NCBI RefSeq assembly: GCF_900636765.1
Contig: NZ_LR134313.1
Location: forward strand, 744,001-808,000
Reading direction: 5' to 3'
Origin: Neisseria canis
GTDB lineage: Bacteria > Pseudomonadota > Gammaproteobacteria > Burkholderiales > Neisseriaceae
Length of the DNA stretch: 64,000 nt
Both the position numbers and the translations under genes were made by a program. The notes under the pieces were generated by a model. That model did no database searches and had not been told where the DNA came from. It worked only from the letters and a program-made list of their open reading frames with translations. How positions within the stretch are numbered: the first letter of the stretch is position 1; the number at the start of each line of letters is the position of its first letter. Shown piece after piece: positions 28,106-34,787 of this stretch.

Positions 28106-29686
28106 ATGGCTCTGTTTCTTAGCATTTTCCCCATCGTGCTCTTGATTTGGCTGATGGTGAAGAAAAACGGCATGGCCTCATACATTGCCCTGCCGCTCAC
28201 GGCTGCGCTGATTTATATTTTGCAGCTCACCTATTTCGGTAACCCGTTTATGCTGCTTAATGCCAACATCGTATCGGGCTTGGTTTCCACGCTCACTCCG
28301 ATTACGGTGATTTTCGGCGCGATTCTGTTTAACCGCATGATGGAAACCACCGGCTGCATCGACGTTATCCGCAAATGGCTCGGCAACATCAACCCCAATC
28401 CTGTGGCGCAGCTGATGATTATCGGCTGGGCCTTCGCCTTTATGATTGAGGGCGCCAGCGGCTTCGGCACGCCGGCGGCCATTGCCGCGCCGATTTTGGT
28501 CGGCCTCGGCTTCAACCCTTTGCGCGTGGCCATTTTCACGCTGGTAATGAACTCCGTACCGGTGTCGTTCGGTGCGGTGGGTACGCCCACTTGGTTCGGC
28601 TTCGGCTCTTTGAATTTGAGCGATGCCGATATTTTGTCTATCGGCAAGCAAACCGGCCTGATCCACTTTTTCGCCAGCCTGGTTATCCCGCTCATGGCCT
28701 TGAGCTTCATTACCAGCTGGCAGGAAATCCGCAAAAACATTGTGTTCATTTACCTGAGTGTGATGGTCTGCACCATTCCTTATGTTTTGCTGGCCACGGT
28801 CAACTATGAATTCCCGGCTTTGGTGGGCGGCGCAATCGGCCTGCTGCTGTCTGTGGGCTTGGCGAACAAAGGCGTGGGCTTGAGCAAAGAATACGAAAAA
28901 GAAACCGGCGGCGAGAAGCTGGGCGCTGCCGTGGTAATGAAAGCGCTGGCTCCTTTAGGCATGCTGATTGCTATTTTGGTGGTTACCCGCATCCAGCAGC
29001 TGGGCTTGAAAGGCTTGCTCAACGATGCCACCACGCTGTTTGCCGTACCGTTGGGCATCTTTGATTTCGAAGTGAGCCGCGCGCTGATTCTGAGCTTTAA
29101 AAACATCTTCGGCCAAGGCGTGAACGATGCTTATAAAACCCTGTATGTGCCTGCGCTGATTCCGTTTGTGGTAACCGTGTTGGCTTCCGCAATGATGTTC
29201 AAAACCAGCGGCAGCGACACCAAAGCCATGTTCGGCACGGCTATCCAGCAAGTGAAAAAACCGTTTTTGGCTTTGTTGGGCGCATTGATTATGGTGAAAT
29301 TGATGTTGGTTGGCGGCGATGCTTCCATGGTAAAAACCATCGGTAGAGAATTTGCGGCCTTGGCCGGCCAAAACTGGATGTATTTCGCATCTTATTTGGG
29401 CGCAATCGGTGCGTTTTTCTCCGGTTCCAACACCGTATCCAACCTGACTTTCGGCGGCATCCAGCAGCAAATCGCTTTGGATACCGGCCTGTCGGTAACC
29501 CTGATTTTGGCTTTGCAGTCGGTGGGCGGAGCAATGGGCAATATGGTGTGCATCAACAATATCATTGCGGTGTGTACCGTAACCAATGTGCAAAACCAAG
29601 AAGGCGCAATTTTGAAGAAAACCGTGGTGCCGATGGCTGTTTACGGCGTGATTGCCGCAGTGGTGGCATTGTTGTTCCTGGTTTAA
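28106..29686 (+). CDS. lctP: L-lactate permease LctP
   Basis: A 526-residue inner-membrane proton/lactate symporter of the LctP family with about 13 helices. Diagnostic stretches are the repeated FMIEGASGFGTPAAIAAPI and, in the second half, GAIGAFFSGSNTVSNLTFG and ALQSVGGAMGNMVCINNI. AAGGA precedes the ATG at a good distance. Lactate is a preferred carbon source of host-associated Neisseria. The gene is a single unit between its own promoter and a DUS-pair terminator. Confidence 0.93.
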   Translation: MALFLSIFPIVLLIWLMVKKNGMASYIALPLTAALIYILQLTYFGNPFMLLNANIVSGLVSTLTPITVIFGAILFNRMMETTGCIDVIRKWLGNINPNPVAQLMIIGWAFAFMIEGASGFGTPAAIAAPILVGLGFNPLRVAIFTLVMNSVPVSFGAVGTPTWFGFGSLNLSDADILSIGKQTGLIHFFASLVIPLMALSFITSWQEIRKNIVFIYLSVMVCTIPYVLLATVNYEFPALVGGAIGLLLSVGLANKGVGLSKEYEKETGGEKLGAAVVMKALAPLGMLIAILVVTRIQQLGLKGLLNDATTLFAVPLGIFDFEVSRALILSFKNIFGQGVNDAYKTLYVPALIPFVVTVLASAMMFKTSGSDTKAMFGTAIQQVKKPFLALLGALIMVKLMLVGGDASMVKTIGREFAALAGQNWMYFASYLGAIGAFFSGSNTVSNLTFGGIQQQIALDTGLSVTLILALQSVGGAMGNMVCINNIIAVCTVTNVQNQEGAILKKTVVPMAVYGVIAAVVALLFLV

Positions 29687-29705
29687 ACTTCAGAGCATAA
29701 ACCCG

Positions 29706-29734
29706 ATGCCTGTCTGAACATTTCAGACAGGCAT
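29706..29734. terminator. Inverted DUS pair after lctP
   Basis: Forward and reverse DUS copies form a stem with a very short loop, 20 bases after the stop codon of lctP. Confidence 0.75.
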
Positions 29735-29762
29735 CGTCTTAATTAAAGCATTTGCCGCTTTT

Positions 29763-29890
29763 ATATAGCTAATCCACTTGCATAATAACGATGCTGTCAT
29801 ACTCGGGCTTGACCCGAGTATCTTGAGTTTCAATAAGTTTAGGAGATACTCGGGTCAAGCCCGAGCATGACGAGAGTAGATTTGCCTTAT
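29763..29890. repeat. Palindromic MITE-like element, copy B
   Basis: The core hairpin at 29796-29872 has arms TACTCGGGCTTGACCCGAGTA and their complement, separated by about 30 bases. TATAGCTAATCCACTT at 29764-29779 resembles a Correia-type terminal repeat (TATAGTGGATTAA). The right end is degenerate and its limit uncertain. Confidence 0.7.
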
Positions 29891-29919
29891 CAGCCCGTTT
29901 GATGAAAGAAAGAATCTAG

Positions 29920-30309
29920 ATGAAGCCTTTTTTAGTTTTCCCTCTACTGGCACTCGGCCTGCTTACCGCCTGCGACAAAGGCACGAAACCGGCCGACCCC
30001 GCAAATCCTGCCAAGCAGGAGCAGGGCAGCAGCTTTCGCGAAGAGCTGGTCGGCCGTTTCAGCGAACAATGCATGGCTTATGTGCCGCACGATTCCGCTG
30101 TGTTGCAGGCCAAAGCCAAGCAGCTTTGCGATTGTGCCGCCAAGCGGGTGGCCGATAATGTCAGCCTCACTGATTTAGGCGGCTTTTTTCAGGGCAATAC
30201 GCAGGAGCTGCACGCGAAGTTTGCCGATACCGTTAGACATTGCGCGCAAGAACAGCTGCTGCCGGCGCAGGCCTCGGCAGCTTCCGCATCTCAAAGCCAA
30301 GCCAAATAA
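29920..30309 (+). CDS. Small lipoprotein of unknown function
   Basis: A 129-residue protein with a lipoprotein signal peptide (lipobox LTAC, Cys18) and a Pro/Ala/Lys-rich linker. The helical domain contains four cysteines (CMAY, CDCA, RHCA), which could form disulfides in the periplasm. The C-terminus is Ala/Ser/Gln-rich. I do not recognise a named family. It stands alone between element copy B and a DUS-pair terminator. Confidence 0.65.
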   Translation: MKPFLVFPLLALGLLTACDKGTKPADPANPAKQEQGSSFREELVGRFSEQCMAYVPHDSAVLQAKAKQLCDCAAKRVADNVSLTDLGGFFQGNTQELHAKFADTVRHCAQEQLLPAQASAASASQSQAK

Positions 30310-30312
30310 TCA

Positions 30313-30342
30313 AAGCCTGTCTGAAATTTTCAGACAGGCTTT
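30313..30342. terminator. Inverted DUS pair between convergent genes
   Basis: Facing copies (AAGCCTGTCTGAAA and complement) pair with almost no loop, followed by T-rich sequence. It can serve the lipoprotein gene on the left and the glycine-zipper gene on the right. Confidence 0.75.
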
Positions 30343-30375
30343 CTTCTGCGGTGCAACCTTCAGGAAACTTAAATA

Positions 30376-30738
30376 TTAATCGTCATCGTCATCATCGTCG
30401 TCATCATCCCAATCGCGGTGTTTCTTGCGTTTGTGATATTTTTTCTTGTATTTCTTATGCTTGTAGCGGTGTTCCTCATAATAGTGGCGGTCACGTTCGC
30501 TCGCTTCCATTTTTTTATTATGGTAAGCATAAGCATTGCCCGCCAATCCGCCGATCGTTGCGCCGATTACCGCGCTGCGGGTATCTTTACCCATCGCTGC
30601 GCCTACCGCGGCACCTGCCGCCGCACCGGCAATCGTGGCCTTGGTTTGGTTGGTTGTGCCGCGAGCCTGCACCGTGCCCGCCGGCAATACCAGCGCAGCC
30701 GAAACCAATGCGGCCAATAAAGCTTTTTTGCCTATCAT
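30376..30738 (-). CDS. Exported glycine-zipper protein with a charged, poly-Asp tail
   Basis: A 120-residue protein with a cleavable signal peptide (cleavage near Ala25). A glycine-zipper double helix spans about residues 35-67 (TIAGAAAGAAVGAAMGK and SAVIGATIGGLAGNAYA), as in 17-kDa surface antigen and OmpA-like glycine-zipper families. It then has an Arg/His/Lys/Tyr-rich segment and a tail of ten consecutive Asp. The Asp tract is encoded by mixed GAT/GAC codons (a trinucleotide repeat at about 30379-30410), so length variation in whole codons is possible. Metal binding by the His and Asp runs is a guess. Confidence 0.7.
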   Translation of the reverse strand: MIGKKALLAALVSAALVLPAGTVQARGTTNQTKATIAGAAAGAAVGAAMGKDTRSAVIGATIGGLAGNAYAYHNKKMEASERDRHYYEEHRYKHKKYKKKYHKRKKHRDWDDDDDDDDDD

Positions 30739-30869
30739 TGTTATTTTCCTTTCCGTTTACACAGAATCAAAACATAGCAGCATGCCCGAATCATCAGGCA
30801 ACCGCTGTAAAACAATCATGACTGTATGTTTGAGCAATTAGAGCGGCGTGCTTGAAACAAGTTCCCGCA

Positions 30870-30902
30870 ATGCCTGTCTGAAAAAGCTTTTCAGACAGGC
30901 AT
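30870..30902. terminator. Inverted DUS pair after the EamA gene
   Basis: A DUS stem with a short AAGCTT-containing loop, between the 3' end of the EamA gene (minus strand) and the glycine-zipper gene promoter region. Confidence 0.72.
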
Positions 30903-30947
30903 ATCCGCCATTCCGGTTGCCGGCTCACTATATACCAAAACCCCGCC

Positions 30948-31841
30948 CTAAACACCTTTTTTATTGCTCAGCAAAATCCCGCCGAAAATCGCCAGAATCC
31001 CGATGAAATGATACAGATGAAACGCCTCGCCCAAGAGCGTTACCGCCAGCAGCGTGCCGAACACCGGCATCAAATGGATACTCAAGCCCGCGCGCACCGC
31101 ACCCACACGCGCAATCGCCGCCGTGTAACACAAATAAGCCACCACCGAAGGAAACACGCCCACATAAGCAAAGCCCAGCAGCGCATCAGAGCTCCAGTTT
31201 ACCTGCGCCCCGCCTGCTCGCTCCCAGAGCCACAAAGGCAACAGCACCAGCAAGCCCAGCATAATCTGCACCGCCGTCAAGCCAGTCCGGTTGATTTTCG
31301 CCGGCATATAGCGCATCCACAAAGTATAAAACGCCCAGCATACCACCGCCGCAAACACCCACAAATCGCCCGAATTAAACCGCAAAGCCCAAAGGTTTTC
31401 CAAACTGCCGCGCAGAATAATCGCCAGCACGCCGCATAATGACAGCAGCAAACCCGACACCTGAAACCGGTTCAACACCTGCCCGTAAAACACCGCCCCA
31501 ATCAGCATAATCAGCACCGGAATACACGAATTGAGCAAAAGCGCGTTGGTGCTGGTGGTGTGGTGCAGCCCCGTATAAACCAAAGTATTAAACGCCGCCA
31601 CACCGGTCAGCGCCGTACCGATAACCAGCTTGGCATGTTTGCAGTACAAACCCTTGTCCCGCCTCACCGCCGCCCAAGCAAACGGCAGCAGAATCAGCAG
31701 CGAAATCACCCAGCGCCCAAACGAAAGCGTAAACGGCGGAATATCATTGCGCACCACCCGCGCAACAATCACATTCCCCGCCCACAACAGCGGCGGCGTA
31801 ATCAAAAAAGGCAGATTTTTAAACAAAGCAGGAGCAGCCAT
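30948..31841 (-). CDS. EamA/DMT family transporter
   Basis: A 297-residue ten-helix inner-membrane protein with two EamA repeats. The first begins PPLLWAGNVIVARVVRNDIPP and the second WAFYTLWMRYMPAKI, with the repeat-end pattern LGEAFHLYHFIGILAIFGGILLS. Family members export amino acids or other metabolites. The substrate is not predictable. It is monocistronic. A second EamA gene lies at 37.5-38.4 kb but is clearly divergent in sequence. Confidence 0.85.
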   Translation of the reverse strand: MAAPALFKNLPFLITPPLLWAGNVIVARVVRNDIPPFTLSFGRWVISLLILLPFAWAAVRRDKGLYCKHAKLVIGTALTGVAAFNTLVYTGLHHTTSTNALLLNSCIPVLIMLIGAVFYGQVLNRFQVSGLLLSLCGVLAIILRGSLENLWALRFNSGDLWVFAAVVCWAFYTLWMRYMPAKINRTGLTAVQIMLGLLVLLPLWLWERAGGAQVNWSSDALLGFAYVGVFPSVVAYLCYTAAIARVGAVRAGLSIHLMPVFGTLLAVTLLGEAFHLYHFIGILAIFGGILLSNKKGV

Positions 31842-31969
31842 AGCAGCGGATAATCAAAAAAGATAAACAACCGCATGATAGCAAGGGCGGAACGGGCATA
31901 CCATCGATTTATTATGCCCAAGGCTGCCTGACATAGTTTGCCTCCGCATTCCAGCCACCCATGCAAAGG

Positions 31970-32001
31970 ATGCCTGTCTGAAAACCTTTTCAGACAGGCA
32001 T
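31970..32001. repeat. Inverted DUS pair
   Basis: A TG-wadDUS pair with a short loop lies in the 394-bp gap between the divergent EamA and cupin genes. It is not placed after any gene, so it may act only in uptake or mark a lost gene. Confidence 0.65.
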
Positions 32002-32034
32002 CACTCTACCCCGGCTTGACCCGGCCGCCCCTTT

Positions 32035-32191
32035 TATAGTTAATCAACTTAACTTTTATTACGGCGTTGCTACGCCTTAGCTCAAAGAGAACGATTTTGT
32101 AAGCTGCTGAAGCAGCAACAAAATCAGTCCCGTACTATCTGTACTGTCTGCGGCTTGCTGCCTTGTATTAAAATTAATTTGATTAACTATA
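32035..32191. mobile_element. Correia repeat-enclosed element (CREE/NEMIS), long form
   Basis: The terminal repeats TATAGTTAATCAACTTAA (left) and TTGATTAACTATA (right) enclose the typical Correia interior: ACGGCGTTGCTACGCCTT, an AGCTCAAAGAGAACGATT segment (the IHF-region block of long elements), and GTACTGTCTGCGGCTTGCTG. At 157 bp it matches full-length elements. It sits 44 bp upstream of the cupin gene; Correia ends can carry promoters, so it may drive that gene. Confidence 0.85.
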
Positions 32192-32235
32192 TTTCATAGT
32201 CGCATAAAACAAGCCCAAGCCACAGGAGCCTCATA

Positions 32236-32553
32236 ATGGAAAAACACAATATCTTCCACCCTCTGCCCGAACGCACCGACGCAGAAACCTTTGAAGACAT
32301 CCTGTGCACACCGAATATCCGCATCGAGCGCATCGTTTCGCACGGGCAATCCTCGCCCGAATCAGGTTGGTACGACCAAGACGAAACCGAATGGGTGATT
32401 TTATTGCAAGGCGGAGCGGTGTTGGGTTTTGAAAACGGCAAAGAAATCAGCCTGCAAGCCGGGGATTATGTGCATATTCCTGCGCATTGCAGACATAGGG
32501 TGGTGATGACAGATAAGGAGGAGGTTACGGTTTGGTTGGCGGTGTTTTATTAA
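32236..32553 (+). CDS. Small cupin-domain protein
   Basis: A 105-residue single-domain cupin. The beta-barrel motifs are ETEWVILLQGGAVLGFENG and LQAGDYVHIPAHCRHRV, the second holding the His and acidic residues typical of metal sites. CAGGAG precedes the start. Related small cupins occur next to many unrelated genes and no substrate can be given. Its base composition is like the core genome, unlike the AT-rich pair that follows 75 bp downstream. Confidence 0.78.
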   Translation: MEKHNIFHPLPERTDAETFEDILCTPNIRIERIVSHGQSSPESGWYDQDETEWVILLQGGAVLGFENGKEISLQAGDYVHIPAHCRHRVVMTDKEEVTVWLAVFY

Positions 32554-32628
32554 TCTTGAATCTTTTAATAACTTTATTATATAGTATTGGCGTTGGAATA
32601 TTTACTTGTGAAAGAATGGAGCTTTAAA

Positions 32629-33861
32629 ATGGATCAAACCAACTTGAATGATTGCTTTGAGTTAGAAAATGACGAACAAGATAATTCAGAGAATCTCTAT
32701 CCAGTTGAAAACTTCAAGTTAACTACAACCCCTAATGATTTTAATATATCAACAATTATTTCTTTTTTAGATGCGGGTATTTTTAAAATACCTGATTTTC
32801 AGAGAAATTATGTTTGGGATATAAATAAAGCATCACGTCTAATCGAGTCTTTATTGATAGGACTTCCTATTCCGCAAATGTTTTTATATGAAAAAGCAAG
32901 AAATGAGTTTTATGTAATTGATGGTCAACAGAGACTTATGTCAATTTATTTTTTTGTAAAAGGCAGATTTCCCAAACCTCAAGCTAGAATTCTCCTTAAA
33001 TCGAATCACGATGAAAAGAAATTTATTAAAGAGTCATTTATTAATGAAGATGACTATTTCACTAATTTTTCACTAAAATTAGACTCTAAAAACAATCCAA
33101 ATCAAAATAAATTTCACAATAAAAACTATCAAACTCTAGATAATGAAGATAAAATTACTTTAGATCTTGCAACTATCCGAAATATGGTTATAAAACCTGC
33201 TCAAGAAAGTGATGAAAATGTTCAAGCTATGTTTGAAATCTTTAATAGATTAAATAGTGGAGGCATGAATTTAAATAATCAAGAAATTAGAATGTCATTA
33301 TACAACTCTATTTTCATGAGAGAACTTATAGAGTTAAATAAAAATTCAATTTGGAAGAAATTGATCAAGAAAACAGAAGCAGACCTACGATTAAAGGATG
33401 TGGAAACTATTTTACGTCTCTTTGGAATGTTATTAACCGGGTATAATAGCCTAATAGATAAAATTGAATATCAGAACTCTATTATTGGTTTTTTGAATAA
33501 TTTTGCTAATGCTAGCAAAAAATTTAAACAAGATGAGATTCAACTTTTATCTAAAATTTGGTCTAAATTTATGGAGGAGTGTAAAAGTTTAGATTCAGTA
33601 GACTTTAGTTTTTCAAATGACCTAAACTCCAAGTTAAGCATCACAATTTTCGAGTCAGTTTTTTATGGATGTTGTAGAGACGCATACGAACAAAAAAACT
33701 TAGCTCTTATTAAGGTAACAAAACAATATGTAGAAGAGTTAAAAAACGATCATGAATTCAAGCTGGCTGCAACAGGAAAAACTACTTCAAAATCGAACGT
33801 TACTGATAGACTTAAACGTGCTTATGAAAAATTTCAGGTAGTCTCCCCTAATCGAAATTAA
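32629..33861 (+). CDS. DUF262 (GmrS/ParB-like nuclease-fold) protein, probable defence gene
   Basis: A 410-residue protein starting at the ATG at 32629, which has GGAG upstream; an open TTG at 32587 is less likely. The DUF262 signature is clear: IPDFQRNYVW (residues 54-63), SLLIGLPIPQMFLYE and the DGQQR motif (98-102) with FEIFNRLNSGG further on. DUF262 is the NTP-dependent N-terminal module of the type IV restriction enzyme GmrSD and occurs in many phage-defence genes. Here the HNH-bearing DUF1524 part is absent; the next gene carries a HEPN domain instead. The gene is far more AT-rich than its surroundings, which indicates transfer. Confidence 0.85.
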   Translation: MDQTNLNDCFELENDEQDNSENLYPVENFKLTTTPNDFNISTIISFLDAGIFKIPDFQRNYVWDINKASRLIESLLIGLPIPQMFLYEKARNEFYVIDGQQRLMSIYFFVKGRFPKPQARILLKSNHDEKKFIKESFINEDDYFTNFSLKLDSKNNPNQNKFHNKNYQTLDNEDKITLDLATIRNMVIKPAQESDENVQAMFEIFNRLNSGGMNLNNQEIRMSLYNSIFMRELIELNKNSIWKKLIKKTEADLRLKDVETILRLFGMLLTGYNSLIDKIEYQNSIIGFLNNFANASKKFKQDEIQLLSKIWSKFMEECKSLDSVDFSFSNDLNSKLSITIFESVFYGCCRDAYEQKNLALIKVTKQYVEELKNDHEFKLAATGKTTSKSNVTDRLKRAYEKFQVVSPNRN

Positions 33862-33886
33862 AGATTTTATAAAGAGGGAAAAGCTT

Positions 33887-34516
33887 ATGAATATTAAAGA
33901 AGAGGATGAATTTCGCACTATTAACCTGTTGTATGATAATTATCAAAAAGATATAGAAGCCTTGGATGAATTACTAATTTCATCCCCTCATTTGGCTTCA
34001 TTCAAATCATCATACATTGATTTATTTAGAAAAACATTTTTATTAGCTTGTGCTAATGCTTTTGAAAGACACTTATGTAAACAGTTGATTAAAGTATTCT
34101 GTCCCGAACAAGAACTACTATCCTGTTTTTTGAAAAAGCAAGCATTAAATCGAAAATACCATACATTATTTCAATGGGAATCTAGTAATGCCAATGCTTT
34201 TTTTGCATTGTTTGGTGATAACTTTAAAAATAATTTTTCTGCTAAATTAAGGGATAATTCACAATATAAAGAAGGAGAAGGACATTTTTTATTTTTAGGT
34301 AATAAACGAAATGAAATTGTTCATCAAGGGTTTGATTTTGTACCATTTACAGAAGATGTAAGTGATATATGGGAGAAATATAAAAAAGCTCTTGATTTTT
34401 ATGTTTATTTATGGAAAGAATTAGAAGAGTTAGTAACAAGAGATAACTCTAATATTCAGACTGAAAATCATCAAACCGAATTAGCAGAATTTCATAACAT
34501 TCAGAGTGAAATCTGA
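33887..34516 (+). CDS. HEPN-domain protein, probable RNase effector paired with DUF262
   Basis: A 209-residue, mostly helical protein. It shows FLLACANAFERHL (residues 51-63) and the HEPN catalytic pattern R-x4-H at RNEIVH (Arg141, His146), as in MAE_28990/RiboL-PSP-type HEPN proteins. HEPN domains are metal-independent RNases common in toxin and abortive-infection systems. It starts 25 bp after the DUF262 gene with GAGGG upstream, so the two form an operon. The same AT-rich composition shows they arrived together. The RNase activity is inferred from the motif only. Confidence 0.75.
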   Translation: MNIKEEDEFRTINLLYDNYQKDIEALDELLISSPHLASFKSSYIDLFRKTFLLACANAFERHLCKQLIKVFCPEQELLSCFLKKQALNRKYHTLFQWESSNANAFFALFGDNFKNNFSAKLRDNSQYKEGEGHFLFLGNKRNEIVHQGFDFVPFTEDVSDIWEKYKKALDFYVYLWKELEELVTRDNSNIQTENHQTELAEFHNIQSEI

Positions 34517-34563
34517 TTCAAAAAATAATAGGGCATTTCTGTATTTGAAGTAACTTGGTTCTC

Positions 34564-34704
34564 TATAGTGGATCAACTTAAAAATAGTACGTTCGTCATA
34601 CTCGGGCTTGACCCGAGTATCTCCTAAAGTTAGCAGAACTCAAGATACTCGGGTCAAGCCCGAGTATGACGGAAATGCTACTAAAATTAACTGTTTTAAC
34701 TATA
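34564..34704. repeat. 141-bp palindromic MITE-like element, copy C
   Basis: It begins TATAGTGGATCAACTTAA and ends TTTTAACTATA. The core hairpin has arms TACTCGGGCTTGACCCGAGTA. Its reverse complement matches copy D (52343-52483) almost base for base over the whole 141 bp, ends included, so the limits are well defined. It directly follows the AT-rich DUF262-HEPN pair. Confidence 0.85.
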
Positions 34705-34711
34705 TATTCAG

Positions 34712-34757
34712 AAAAATTCAGACGGCCTCGAATCCTTTCGAGGCCGTCTGAATTTTT
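34712..34757. terminator. AG-DUS inverted pair, terminator of acnD
   Basis: Two AGGCCGTCTGAA copies (the AG-DUS dialect) face each other in a stem of about 20 bp (TTCAGACGGCCTCGAA and complement), flanked by A and T runs. This is the first AG-DUS in the window and marks the left edge of the imported propionate cluster. Confidence 0.82.
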
Positions 34758-34787
34758 CTAGCTTAAACGTTCAAACTACCTAAACAC

